NCBI RefSeq assembly: GCF_015706575.1
Contig: NW_024037065.1
Coordinates: 4,154,001-4,218,000, forward strand
Reading direction: 5' to 3'
Length of the DNA: 64,000 nucleotides
DNA from: Patiria miniata
Lineage: Eukaryota > Echinodermata > Asteroidea > Valvatida > Asterinidae
Shown: in pieces, positions 1 through 11,045 of the stretch
Layout: each line of letters opens with the position of its first letter
Numbering within the stretch: position 1 is the stretch's first letter
Position numbers and translations under genes: made by a program
Notes under the pieces: model-generated
Told to the model about the DNA's origin: nothing
Database searches by the model: none
Seen by the model: only the letters and a program-made list of their open reading frames with translations

Positions 1-26
1 CGAATACGCTGATTGTGTGTTAGGAA

Positions 27-1921
27 CATTGATCTCCATATACACAGACTGGATAGGACATCGCGTACGAACGTGCGTCCGCGCGCGCGTTTTTTGAAAA
101 GGGTAAAGAACATAAATTCGCATTCGAATTGTGTACACTTTCGAACGGAGGATTAAAAAATGAAGTTGGGTTGTCCTCGGTTTTTTGGTCATTTGTGAAA
201 GAATAAAAGAAACAGAGATCTAAATTGATCAAAATCGACGAGGAGTATAGTCAAGGTGTGCGCAGCATTAGATTGCTGGAGTCGGGAAGTAAGGAGCATT
301 GAAGTATAGGACAATTATCTCCAAGTAAGTTGTTTTTTAACGAGGCCGATACAACATGCCATGGAGGAATATGAACATGTGAACGACAAGGCAAATTATA
401 ATATCGTTAATGTCGCTGTGAGTTTGAAGGGATGGAAGCCTGTGTGGTAGTTATAGCGAGATATTCTGTTCAAATGCGATCTAGGCCTGTCATGCTGGTC
501 GGCATCATTTTTCTTTAAAAGACATAGGCCTAAACGTGCATGACTGACCCGGCAATGGCAATGAACAAAAGTTGACTTGTTTAAAATAGTTTATTCGAAT
601 AACTTTTATAACTTTTATAGCAAAATCTGATTGAATTATGTCTGCCTTAAACGCCTACCGAAATGTTTCTATTCTTTTTCTTTATAAAGAGAAACCGAGG
701 AGATGGTTTATGCTAAATTAATGCACAACCGGCAGATTGACCTTCATATCAAACAAAGAGCTTCAGCAAAGCCATAGCAAAAACCACCATCTGCAGGACG
801 ATATTCGAGACGGACGAACATGGAAAAATTCACGGAGGGATGGAATCAACTGTATCATCCACTGAATGGAATATGCGATGTGATAGGCATCTGAGAGTTT
901 GACTTAATCAATTTTTACGATGTGGAACTGTTAACATTGATTGATTTTCTTTTCGGAAAGAAGCTTTAGAGTTAAACGCAAGTATTTTTGAGAGCTCCCA
1001 AGATGACTGACACATATTGACAGTTTGTATGGTGAAGAAAGCAATGAGTACTTTTACAGTTTGAAATTATATTGTGTGCGCCTTTATATAAGATTATTAG
1101 CTATAGCCATTAATACACTGTCATATTCGCTCACAGAAACGATTTAAACATTTAATTATAAAACAAGACCGTGCGTAGCTTGAATTATTCTTTGACAAAA
1201 ATAGAATTTTGGTTTGTAATTTATCTCCTTTCACACAATATCACAAGAGGTGAACGGTGTCATTCCCTGATCAATCTAGGGACGGGAAGAAGTTTTTACT
1301 GATTACTTTGTAAAATTAAGGTTTTTTCTTACCTTTTAGATTCTAATTGGTTTATGTTCGGGTTTTTAATTAATATATCAATCATTTAAATGAATCTCCA
1401 TACAATTTCTCGTGTGAGTGTTCAGTTAAAAAAAAAGGTAATTTCTGCATATTATTAATACAATAATCATTTCATTGATGGAGTAATTCATTGTGCTCTA
1501 ATGACCAATGTGCCAAAAATAAATTGGCAATTTACTAACAATCATTTTTGGGAGGAGGATGGATTAAAAAAAAAAGGAAAAGGAAATGGGGGGTTCTTGA
1601 ATTTCGAAAATGCATAATAAGAAAGTGGAAATCAAGAAAGTGTGGACAAGAAAGTGTGGAAAAGCTGTTTGGAGGGTTTGAGGGTAACTCTTCATCGTTC
1701 AGTTATTTTTTTTTTTTTTTTAAGATTTGTGTTGGAGGAGCGTTTGAACTCCCTCCTGTAAGAAAAATTTCACTCGATAATCCATTTTCCAAAGTAAGTA
1801 AAGTGAAAGCACAATGCGCGTTTACCCGTCTGACAGTAAACGCGCCGCCATTGTTCGGCCGCGCATTTGTGCATAAACACCGCGCGATGTCCTATCAAGT
1901 CTGTGTATATGGAGATCAATG
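27..1921. mobile_element. 1.9-kb segment bounded by 39-bp inverted repeats
   Basis: The 39 bases at 27-65 recur in reverse complement at 1883-1921 with a single mismatch; the shared core includes GATCTCCATATACACAGACT. The inside is AT-rich with poly-T and poly-A runs and shows no recognisable coding region. The arrangement looks like a non-autonomous DNA transposon. The left flank is only 26 bases long and I could not see a convincing target duplication, so the boundaries and class are open. Two unrelated insertions of the same short repeat in opposite directions would give the same picture. Confidence 0.4.
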
Positions 1922-1927
1922 GTTATT

Positions 1928-2095
1928 AAACAAATAACGAATGTTTGTGAGTGCGATGGTAAGAATAATTTCATGAGGTGACAGATTAAATGTTCTATTC
2001 CACGAGGCGAAGCCGAGTGGAATATAACATTCAATCTGTCACCGAATGAAATTAATCTTTCTATCGCACGAACGTAAAACATTCGTTATTTGTTT
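1928..2095. mobile_element. Foldback MITE, 168 bp
   Basis: The two halves are near-complementary from end to end: CAAATAACGAATGTTT at the left pairs with its complement at 2077-2094, and the match continues through the GGTGACAGATT block to a centre near 2010 (GAGGCGAAGCCGAG). It abuts the next element at 2093. Half of the same palindrome recurs at 24060-24155, so this is an interspersed family. Confidence 0.75.
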
Positions 2096-2429
2096 TATAC
2101 AACACCTGAATAAATTTTCGTCATTTGATTGGTAAATGATAAACTACAATTTATTTTGATTTTAAAGATGTTGAACTACCCCTTCACGAAAATGTTTGAA
2201 CCCAACGCTGTAGCGCTGGCTCTTTGGAACAATACGCGCTACGCTGAACGCGCACACCAGCATGCATTTTGCACGCAAATACCGCGTCATGGAACAAGCG
2301 CAAAGTGAAACGGTATAACGCATGGGTATAACGCATGGTCGCACCGTGCATTTTACTGAATAATAATATGTTACGTGATCTACAATTCACCAATCAGATG
2401 ACGGGGATTTATTCAGGTGTTGTATAAAA
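2093..2429. mobile_element. MITE with ~40-bp terminal inverted repeats
   Basis: The left end TTTTATACAACACCTGAATA at 2093-2112 matches the complement of the right end at 2410-2429, and the match continues with a few mismatches through a TGATTGG block to about 40 bp. The 337-bp interior is rich in CGC motifs and has no credible gene. No clear target duplication is visible. Confidence 0.7.
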
Positions 2430-2498
2430 TGGAATAATATCAAAACAACCTGCGCGTTTTTAAGAATAAAAATGCTAATTACCTGAAATACTGTGATA

Positions 2499-2534
2499 TG
2501 ATTGGCTTCTACCGAAATCGGTAGAAGCCAATCA
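2499..2534. repeat. Perfect 16-bp inverted repeat, 4-base loop
   Basis: TGATTGGCTTCTACCG at 2499-2514 and its exact complement at 2519-2534 surround AAAT. It could form a cruciform or RNA hairpin and may be the centre of a decayed palindromic element. No function can be assigned. Confidence 0.7.
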
Positions 2535-3307
2535 CATCGAGAATTATTTTCCATAGACTGTGTACAAACGTGGAACAAACCAGCGCGTACGCTTGGGAGA
2601 TTGACCAAGTCTGGGTTGTTGCCAACCTCGTCCCCAGGGTGTCGAGCAGTACGCGCCCACCACTACCTGCTCTCTCACCCTGGTATTGAATCATTCGCAT
2701 GTGCAAGATTTTTGAACACGTATGCAAATGAGGAACAGTCTGGTGCTTGGATATGCGTTACACATTAGCGTTCGTTTTTGTATGCGGTGTCTGGGGTAAA
2801 AACAGAGTCGATTCGTAGCAGCGCGAGCACGGCGTGAGTTACGAAAATACGTTTTTTGAAATCAAACTGTTATTACGATCTTATCTAGACAACATGCAGT
2901 ATCATATTTCATATTAATATAGGCAAATTGGAAAGGAAATTAGTATTTTTGAGAAGGCGTGGACGAATGATTGCGAAAACACGTACTGCACGTTGTGAAT
3001 AATAGCACCGAAGTACACGATAAAAATCCATTACTAGCCAATTGCGGTATCCAATCAGGATACAGGAAGAAAGTCTCCTATCCAAGGTTTACTATTGGAA
3101 ACGCGGTTGGAAATAAAGTAAGCACTGGGGACGAGGTGGGGGTTGTTGCATCTCTTGAAAATAACATGTACATGTACATGTACGTTTTTAACATGATGGT
3201 CCGGATTCGTTGCATGAGGGCGCGCGTTAAGGATATATGCAATATGCGCTGTGAGTGGACTTACAATAGGCACAGACCGAGCGCAACCCAGACTTGGCCA
3301 AGTCTAT
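2535..3307. other. No gene seen; short TGTACA microsatellite
   Basis: Only short chance reading frames occur here. A TGTACA-type microsatellite lies near 3163-3184. Nothing else is supported. Confidence 0.5.
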
Positions 3308-3538
3308 TAGCAATCCAGCCATACTCTTTTTTTGGCTAAAACAGTGATAATGTGTATGAATTTTTTTTTAATGATACCGAAAACAGCTGCACTATTGTAT
3401 ACGTGCAAGCTTGGATTCACACTCACCTTGCAAGCGTACAAGAGTGACACTTTTTATGTTACCATCTGTCAGAAATTGCATAATTTTGCACACATTATTA
3501 CTGTTTCTGGCCAAATAAAGAGTATGGCTGGATTACTA
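3308..3538. mobile_element. 231-bp MITE with ~48-bp terminal inverted repeats
   Basis: The left end (TAGCAATCCAGCCATACTCT...) is matched in reverse complement at 3491-3538 with a few substitutions over about 48 bp. A smaller inner inverted motif, GTGCAAGCTTG against CTTGCAAGCGT, lies near 3403-3440. The flanks do not show a clean target duplication, so the superfamily is undecided. Confidence 0.7.
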
Positions 3539-5095
3539 AAGAATGTTTGTACTGATCAGTCGTAGTTTGGCCACAATGTGCCCAGTAGTTTTTGTGTTAG
3601 ACAAAAAAGTATTAAGAGGGGACTTTCTTTTTTGTTTGAGTCTATTTTCAATCAAATAATGAGACACAATAAAATGTGTCCCATACTGTATTAAAACAAA
3701 CATGTTTAAACAATTGGAGCGTGGAAGCTACAAAAAGGTGTGGGGGCCTCTATCGGCAATCAGCTACGCCCCAAGCCTAATTTACACCTGCATGTATGCA
3801 TGTTGAAAATGATATCCGGCTGACAATCATTTGTCTGTCTGGTTTTTTTTTTAACACTGCCCCCAATTTACCAAATACCATTGAGAGAGCAGATGCTTTA
3901 TTTCCATCCTTTAATCTTACCCAAAACAAATATATAGGGCCTAATAAGTGAACCTACCTGTGCTGCTTTGGAGGAGACAGCTGCCATTGTGCCAGAGGGT
4001 TGGTTGTCCTGCCAGCAACAATGGATAGTGCATTGTTATTGGGGTGTTGAATGCACTGAATGTTGACAAAGCCCCCACCCAAAAAAAAAAAAACAATGAC
4101 AAGCAATCATGGAGGCAGGAAGCAAGTAAGGGAAAATAATACACATTTTTCTGTTTGTTGAAACGTTGACTTTACTGTGCAATTTGGCTTGATAGTTTGT
4201 GAATTCATACATACAGGTCTATTTGCCACCATTCTTTAAACAACGATGACAATCAAGTAAGATCATATGCTGTTCTGTTTGTTACAACATTGACTTTAAT
4301 TTATAATGATTACTGTATTCAAAAAATTGCTATGAGATAGACATATTGATGGGAAACCCGAAAAAAAAATAGAATTTATTCACAAAATTGGTTGAAAAGA
4401 TTCATCCCCACAAAAGGTCGGTCCAACTCCCAGGTCGACATTTGAGGGTGGGTGAAAAGGGGTTGATTGTTTTTTTAAAGGTGACGGTTGTCTTAACTCG
4501 CTCTTTCTATAAAAAAAGATGGGGTAGGGTCTTACATTTTGGCCACCCTAGTGCCACCCACCTGGGATCCACCACTGGATCTCCTTGAAAACATGTCCAA
4601 GATATACATTGTAAATATGCTCTTGTGGACACAAATTAATTGAGTGCATGATACAGTGTTGCGGTGTACTCACATTTGTTTGCCGCAACTCACACAAACT
4701 CAACTTATCCAGTTGGACGTTGCAGTTCTGTAAAGAAACAGATTATATAATTATTGTTGAATGCCAGTTTGTAAAAGCAGTTTGGAGATTGGCTAAATTT
4801 CTGTTTGTTTGGTATATTTGTAGGAATTTAATTTGAGCTGTTGTTGTCACATACAGCAGCACTCAAATGGCCTGTTGTGTTTTTGGCAAAGCGTTAATAA
4901 ACTCTCCCTGTACTATTGAATTTCACTTGTACTCAATGGACAACCATGATTGTTGAATTCTATAAGCCTTCATTTACATACAGTTTCAAAAATATAAATA
5001 AACATCATTTTTCTTATATTCTCTTACTCAAAGTTTTACTTAATTGACCCATGGAGAGAATCTGTTAGGCCTATGTGTTGGTTATTAGTTTTTAC
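3539..5095. other. No gene seen
   Basis: AT-rich sequence with poly-A and poly-T runs (for example 4081-4095) and no coding stretch with family resemblance. No inverted or tandem repeat stood out. Confidence 0.5.
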
Positions 5096-5155
5096 CTGTG
5101 GAGGATGCCTTGCCTTTTCTTTCTGCATTCGGATGAAATAAGCAGATCGGTGGCC
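5096..5155 (-). pseudogene. Possible 60-bp exon of a tyrosine-recombinase-like gene
   Basis: On the minus strand a pyrimidine-rich acceptor (GTTTTTCTTCAG) precedes a 60-base open stretch that ends at a good donor (CACAG/GTAAAA). It reads GHRSAYFIRMQKEKARHPPQ. That would suit the segment after the conserved Lys-Thr of tyrosine-recombinase-like proteins, and it lies downstream of the candidate exon at 6608-6849 in the same direction. This is inference from splice sites and spacing; a chance pair of splice signals is quite possible. Confidence 0.22.
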
Positions 5156-5977
5156 CTGAAGAAAAACAACTTCATGATTAAAGAAAATTAAAGGTCCTTT
5201 TTTTTTCATTATTAATGAACAATTGACATAGTAGGAATTCGTGACGCATCGATCAGTAAAGAAATTTTGTAACGGAGCATTTTTGATTGGCAATATAGGA
5301 GGGGATTACTGTATACATCCCACATAAATTGCAACCGAGCGCACTATGGATTAACTTCACTGTAGACTTGTGCAGCAATTGACTCTGGAGACAAATCTTT
5401 ACTGCAATGCTTGCAGACAATTGGCTCCTAGTTGTCTGTGCTCATTTTCTTGGACGGCAAGGCTGCAGGTGGGTCACTTTTCAGCTGCAGATTCCCAGGT
5501 GTCTATGTCCAGGTGTCACTAGCTAATATCTAAGTCAGTTGAATATCTAAGACAGCTAGCCTTGTACTTGTAGGTCCCATCAGCAAGCTAATTGCCGTGG
5601 AGGAAGAACCTTTGGGATGCAGCCAGTGGTATGAGGTGACGTTGGATGAGAGGAGCAAACATGCTTGGAAGGATACAGCTCCCGTAAGACATCTGCATCA
5701 CAGATATGATTGTAAACAATGAAAGATAATGTACGTACAGGTACATCTGCTATTCCTGGGCTGTTTGCTGCCCAACTTGGTCCAGGACGATCCTAAAGGA
5801 AAATGAGGACACCTTAATTGACATTACAGAATTTTCACTAGAAAATGACAGTTACATATATCTTTGTTTCTGTTTAAATCTATTGCAAATGTGAAAAACT
5901 TCTCATAAAACTTTTTTTTATGAGGCAGCTCTGCCACAAAATACTTACTTGGCAAAATCTTCTTGCAAGGGAAATAT

Positions 5978-6445
5978 TATCCCCATAAATGTGGCCTATT
6001 TACTGGACTGCCTCCGTAAACATAGGCCACATATCCACATGTACAAAAAACGTGTCGACTTTGCCAAATTTTGATTTTTACATTTAGGCTTACTTTTTAC
6101 GGTTTTTTTTGCTTTAGAAGCATTTTCACCCTCTATATAGGCTAATCAGAAAGTGCTGCCTTTTTCAGATGTCCATTTTTCGTGAAATTTCCAGATACAT
6201 TTGCACACGTTTGCGTATCAAAATTTCAACATGAAATTTCACAAAAATTAAACATCTGAAAAAGGCAGCACTTTCTGATTAGCCTATATAGAGGGTGAGA
6301 ATGCTTCTAAAGCAAAACAAATCTACAAAGTAAGCCTAATTGTAAAAATCAAAATTTGGCAAAGTCGACACGTTTTTTGTACATGTGGATGTGTGGCCTA
6401 TGTTTACGGAGGCAGTCCAGTAAATAGGCCACATTTATGGGGCTA
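5978..6445. mobile_element. Mutator-type MITE with ~214-bp TIRs and 9-bp target duplication
   Basis: The left arm 5978-6191 and right arm 6233-6445 are reverse complements with few mismatches, separated by about 41 bases. The ends read TATCCCCATAAATG and, complemented, TAGCCCCATAAATG. GGGAAATAT occurs directly before the element (5969-5977) and directly after it (6446-6454). Very long TIRs with 9-bp duplications are the hallmark of Mutator-like elements. It has no coding capacity and must have been mobilised in trans. The closeness of the arms suggests a fairly recent insertion or conversion between arms. Confidence 0.85.
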
Positions 6446-6607
6446 GGGAAATATATGCTCCAAATGTCACAAATCCTTCTTTAACAATTCAACACAACTG
6501 TTATACATGATTTGATAGGCCAAATTTATGACTGAGAAATGACCAAAACTGAATGTCCTTCGACCTAAGTACTTACATCTGCATTGCCAACCATGCCAAT
6601 TGGCTCA

Positions 6608-6849
6608 TCATGTTGGCAGTTTGGCCCAGGATGTTCCGAAAGAAAATACAAAAAAGGAAGTCTTGATGATCTCATACTGGTCCATCTGGTCATCTACGAC
6701 CAGTGTCCTGCTTTTGTATTCCTGCAACTGCATCATTGTTATTACCCCAGCTCTAGGTGCACCCTGGAGGAAGAGCAGTGTTATGATGTAATTCCTGAAG
6801 CGCTTGACTTTGGCCCATGAAGTTTTCTGATCTGTGTCCCGGAGCATTG
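6608..6849 (-). pseudogene. Candidate exon, tyrosine-recombinase-like protein
   Basis: After an acceptor (TTGGTTCCATAG) the minus strand stays open from 6849 and contains RNYIITLLFLQGAPRAGVIT followed by a MMQLQEY block. The pattern 'Y-x-hydrophobic-G-x-x-R-x-G-v-i-x-x-M-t-x-x-E-y' is typical of the catalytic Arg region of tyrosine-recombinase-like proteins that are multi-copy in fish and marine invertebrates. A Lys-Thr pair follows about 40 residues later, where the catalytic Lys is expected. The reading then runs into a TGA. Neighbouring candidate exons are at 8043-8273 upstream and 5096-5155 downstream. I infer a decayed gene; the family call needs a profile search. Confidence 0.35.
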
Positions 6850-6855
6850 CTATGG

Positions 6856-8042
6856 AACCAAGAAGACGGGTTTCGTGAAAAGGTATCAATTCACTTTTTG
6901 TTCTCAGTGGTCACTGTTTACAAAAGTATAAGCTGGTATGGTACGCAATCCAGAGACTACTCGGGATACAAGCAAGAGTGATACATGCTAAATTGCCATC
7001 GCAAATTTGTCCTTTTGAAAAGATCCTAGGCAGAAAACAAGAAATTGTGGCCATCAACTTGACTGCAATCGCTATAGTTGTTTGCTAATATATTTTATGG
7101 TTTGTTTGGGGTGGGGAGGAACATGCAAACAATATTTCAAACAAATAAGCTATCATACTGTGCGGTATTCGTGTACCATGACATGAGCTGAGACTGCAGG
7201 ATTCGTGCTAGACTTCCAGTATACTTTTTGGATACAGCCCTTACCATCCTCATAATGCATGTACATCTCAGTATAGTTTTTACTTGTCATTGGTTCTTAC
7301 CAGATATTTCTTGCGCCTCTCTTGTGATGTTCTCAGTGAATACTTTGACGTCAGATGGTCGCAGTATTACATTTAACATGGAATGGATATGCCAACGATA
7401 ACAGCATAATGACAGGTACATGTAGTCATATATGTGATATTACATAAAGTGTGCTGGTACATATAAATTCAGTAATGATCAACATCAATATCAAGTACCA
7501 GCTAATGATCGAGGATGACATTTAACCCTTTTTTCGATTGTATGGTGGCATGACCATGTCCATATGCATAAGAATGTATTATGTGGGTTGCAGAGTTTAA
7601 TCATCATTTGCCGTGTCTGTGCAACAAGGTCAGAAACGTGAAGTAAAGTAGCCCGGATGTGTATTCAAAAAGTCAATGTTCATTATATTGAGATTTGATG
7701 CATGTTGTTGCACGAAGCAGTTTTGCGTGTGATACAACTTTGTTGCGGAGTGACCTTGATGCACTGACCAATTAAATCTAGCAATCAATATCTCATTCAT
7801 CAAGCCACGTACCGTACCCCCAAAAACATTGGATTTTTTTATATAAACCGCCGACTATATACATGTATCACTGCTGCAAAAGTTGAACTCTTTCTTTGGG
7901 GACTGCGTAATTGTCTCCATAACTTTGTTAACAACAGGTGATCATGATGTTTTTTCCGACATACATCTAGCTGCATGCGTTCCCTCTTATTTCATATTTT
8001 TTTTATTTTTGTTTTGCTCAGAAAAATGAGCCACACACAAAC
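6856..8042. other. No gene seen; putative intron
   Basis: AT-rich sequence lying between two candidate minus-strand exons. No repeat or RNA gene was recognised. Confidence 0.4.
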
Positions 8043-8273
8043 CTTCAATTTTGGAGCGGATCTCTTGCTCCCTTACAGCCACTGCCCTGCTGAGCGACTT
8101 GCAGTACTCTCGGGCAGTGGCTGAAGCTACAATCATCAGTCGCTGGCTGATGCCAAGTCGTTTGCATATTCCGAAGTTTCGCTCAAGGAAGGAAACCAAC
8201 TTGATGATGCTCTGCAGGTTCATGATTTGGGTTTTTGGGGGCCCTCTCAATCTGTTGCAGTTGAACAATCATC
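8043..8273 (-). pseudogene. Candidate exon, helical region of a tyrosine-recombinase-like gene
   Basis: Minus-strand open stretch between an acceptor (TTCTTATTACAG) and a donor (GAAG/GTTTGT). It encodes a helix-rich peptide with MNLQSIIKLVSFLERNFG, then a basic and alanine-rich region (SATAREYCKSLSRAVAVREQ). In the gene family I have in mind a helical segment of this kind precedes the recombinase core. The codon next to the acceptor is a stop in this frame, so either the true acceptor is elsewhere or the exon is dead. Confidence 0.3.
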
Positions 8274-8609
8274 CTGTAATAAGAAAGGGCAGAATATATG
8301 AATTGCTTAACAATGGTTGCAAGTTTTTAGATTGACATTTAAACATGAATTGGACACACCTGTTGCAGAGATTGCCAGACTGTCGGTGTATAGGTGTAAC
8401 AATGAGTGGAATGATCTATTTAGTTTCCTTAGGAAACCTGTAAACAATGTTAATGGAAAAGCGTGAAGCTGCACAAATCCTTTAAAACGAAATTATAGAA
8501 CATTCAAATTTAGAACAAGTATCTGATAGAGATTGCATATTTTGTTTTTATATGGATGATTCAGTCTTTTTTTTTTGCGAAGACAAGTTTGTTTATAACA
8601 TTCTTTGAC

Positions 8610-8765
8610 CTGATGTACACCCTGCTAAGACAGCACGGACTGCGTGGGTTGGGCCACTTTCACCGCATGGAAGATGGTCGCATTCCAAAAGACATTCTCT
8701 ATGGCGAAATGGCAACTGGACCAAGAACCAAGGGCCGCCCGCAACTCTGGTTCAAGGATGTCTGT
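8610..8765 (+). pseudogene. LINE (non-LTR) reverse-transcriptase C-terminal remnant
   Basis: The plus strand encodes QHGLRGLGHFHRMEDGRIPK, then LYGEMATGPRTKGRPQLWFK and DVC. This is the well-known tail of endonuclease/reverse-transcriptase LINE proteins ('LRWxGHvxRMxdxRiPKxxxYGELxxGkRxxGRPxxRyKD'). Only about 52 residues remain, with no catalytic domain. The similarity stops where a candidate minus-strand exon begins, suggesting that the LINE scrap interrupted or landed beside that gene. Confidence 0.7.
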
Positions 8766-8943
8766 CAAATCATTGTCATACCTCTGAATCAGTCCCTGGC
8801 GAAGAATGTCAACTGGGAACTCCAGGTTTAATCTGGCAGCTGCCAGCTCAAGATGTCGCCTGTGCTTAGATGCAAGCTTACGTGAGCATTCCAGATTGCC
8901 ACCACTGCTTGCAAATGCTCTTCGAATATGTCCATCAAGTCAT
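8766..8943 (-). pseudogene. Candidate exon, unrecognised basic/helical peptide
   Basis: A minus-strand acceptor (CTTCTCACAG, exon from 8943) is followed by an open frame containing GHIRRAFASSGGNLECSRKL and later HLELAAARLNLEFPVDILRQ. Its composition is coding-like and its amphipathic helices resemble those at 8043-8273. The frame has a stop immediately at the acceptor, and the upstream end runs into LINE-derived sequence. No function can be assigned. Confidence 0.25.
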
Positions 8944-9803
8944 CTGTGAGAAGAATGTCAGCAAAAAGTCAGTATATATGTACTTGTACTTTTATATAGG
9001 GTAACGTACATGTGAATATGTGTGGTTCTGAAAAGAATCAGATTTAAATTTAAAACAGTCACATGTGCTTTGTTTGTCATATAGAAGGCTGCTCCTGGCA
9101 TGTTTTACCCCATTCCGCCCTGTTCTTCACCATATTGTGTTTTTTGCAACTGTAAATTGCAGTTCCATTGCATGTCGTCACACTATAAGTGGATCTGCCC
9201 AATCAGTTTAGGACGATTTATTGAGGTGATTTACAAAGCAAACATTTGTACATTGGTAAAAACAATTTCATTTGTTGACCTTGGGTAATTACTCAATAGT
9301 ATTTGTATGCTGTTCTTCTCTTTTTTTTGATGCGCTGCTAATTTACTGACCTACTCAGCTGTAGCTTTTAGTCTGATATGCTCTGTTCTCAGGCTGTATG
9401 TGTACTCTGCTCTTTTTTTTTTAATTGTGGTTAGCTTCTTTACTACTTAGGTTACCGTTGTCATGTGTTGTATTGATGTCTTCAGAGCAGCTGGTCCCAG
9501 TTGTTCTTTTCTGGACTTCAGGGCAGATCTTGTGCTTCTTCTCCCTTGCCATGAAGTAATGGAAATCGTCTGTTCCCCTCTAACCAGGTGAGAAAAGTAA
9601 ATAAAATACAGTTTACGTTCTTGGTTGCCCATCTCTAGACAACTTGGGGCACTGATATTAGGATTTGTATGTAATTATTGTATATTCATTCTTATTCTGG
9701 CAATTTATAATAAGTGGGAGATGATTTCTTATTGTTATACCTCTTTCTTGAATACTGTATTTTCATTGGCCTAGAAAAATCACGTGTTTCAAAAGTCACT
9801 CTC

Positions 9804-9837
9804 CCTGTGGGATATCACGTACTCGATATCCCACAGG
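9804..9837. repeat. Perfect 13-bp inverted repeat
   Basis: CCTGTGGGATATC (9804-9816) pairs exactly with GATATCCCACAGG (9825-9837) around an 8-base loop. It may be a MITE core or cruciform. Confidence 0.65.
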
Positions 9838-10074
9838 TTTTTACATACGTACTGTACTTGGTACGTTATTTTTGGTACACTATTTTCAACATGTTTTCAC
9901 ATATGATCGAGTGAGAACAGTGAACTAGCAGATGATCTGCTGTTTCGAGCACGAGACATGATGTAACTTGCCATTCGATTGATTGTCATGATTGTTGTGT
10001 TCACTGCTGTTTGTTTTTGTGATTTTTACATCAAAATCCAAAGAATCCAAGGCAGTGGCATAACAAAAAAAACT

Positions 10075-10190
10075 ATTGACTGCTGTGATGTGGGATGATT
10101 ATTGAACACCCGAGGGGCGCATAATATATAGCACCCTTGGCTTTGCTGGGTGTTCAAGATGCCATATCCCACATCACAGCAGTCGACAAT
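10075..10190. mobile_element. Foldback MITE-like palindrome
   Basis: ATTGACTGCTGTGATGTGGG at the left pairs with its complement ending at 10190, with one small indel. The inner GAACACCC (10104-10111) pairs with GGGTGTTC (10148-10155), so nearly the whole 116 bp folds on itself. The centre resembles the GAGGCGAAGCC centre of the foldback at 1928-2095 in style but not in sequence. Confidence 0.65.
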
Positions 10191-10500
10191 TTTACATTAG
10201 CTGATTATCACACAGGGGAAAAAAGATTAATCAAGTAGCTGCTAATAATACGAAGCTGTTCTGAAAACAATGTGAATATTTTTAGATATAGCAGACATAA
10301 TGAGAGCACTGTTCGTAAATTTTTGTTTGCCCAAACAAACTAAGCACCCTCGTATATTTGCCAGCCATAGGCTTAAATGTACTCATCATCCTCGCAAAAC
10401 CCAGTCATATCTAATGACCTTCTGCTAGGGAGTATATCAGCATGGTGGTTAATAGTAGAGCGGTTAAGTTGAGCGTTTTTAATGAACGCGAACGGCAACA

Positions 10501-10525
10501 AGTACTGGAAGAAGCTTCCAGTACT
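10501..10525. repeat. 11-bp perfect hairpin
   Basis: AGTACTGGAAG, loop AAG, CTTCCAGTACT. It lies about 90 bases before the HARBI1-like start codon; a regulatory role is unproven. Confidence 0.55.
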
Positions 10526-10612
10526 CTTTATTCGAGGACGCGATAAAGAGTTTAAGTTGTCCGAGCCCCTGCTGAATTAAGTATACGTGTTCGTACAACC
10601 ACGGGAACAACT

Positions 10613-10923
10613 ATGGCAGCGAGTGTCGACGAGATTGCTTTTGCGTATTTGATAAGTGAGGTATTAACTGATGCCGACGAGGACTTAATTTTGTTGGAGC
10701 ATGCTCTACGAGTAAAAGTTCCAAGAGTTCTTTGCCCAAGACTTGACACGAGTAGCCTCACTGATAGTGAATGTCTAAACCTATTTAGATTTAGCCATGA
10801 TCAGGTTAGACAGCCAACTACTCTACTGAGAGTCCCTCCTGAGATCACTTGCTACAACAAGTCCACAGTATCTGACCAGGATTCCATGTTCTTCCTGCTT
10901 AGACGTCTGGCGTACCCAGACAG
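10613..10923 (+). CDS. HARBI1/PIF-Harbinger-like transposase, N-terminal exon
   Basis: The frame starts at an ATG and encodes about 103 residues ending at a donor (GACAG/GTTTGT). The N-terminal half is acidic and helical. The second half, with LNLFRFSH, then 'PPEITCYNKSTV' and FFLLRRLAYPDRF, matches the N-terminal region of HARBI1-like nucleases ('FRFSkedi...lPe...t.....g.e.l.ilLrRLaYPnR'). This region precedes the DDE domain and contributes to DNA binding. The reading stops after the donor and the next 1.6 kb is minisatellite. I found no second exon with DDE residues in the window, so it is a solitary exon or a truncated copy. Confidence 0.5.
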
Positions 10924-11045
10924 GTTTGTTTAAATTAGTACACTTTTTGTATCATACCTTTTATAGATTATCATTATAGTTTGTATATATCCTAACAATA
11001 CATAACACTACGTATATATAACAATTATGGTGTACTATAAAGGAC

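Larger units (their letters stand above)
8944..10612. other. No gene seen; two hairpin repeats
   Basis: Besides the inverted repeats listed at 9804-9837, 10075-10190 and 10501-10525, this stretch is AT-rich without coding signal. The last 100 bases precede the HARBI1-like exon and may include its 5' UTR. Confidence 0.45.

Noticed and set aside
1548..1937. 129-codon Lys/Phe-rich frame ending in MSYQVCVYGDQ
   Set aside because: Poly-A and poly-T driven composition; the last residues come from the inverted repeat shared with 27-65.
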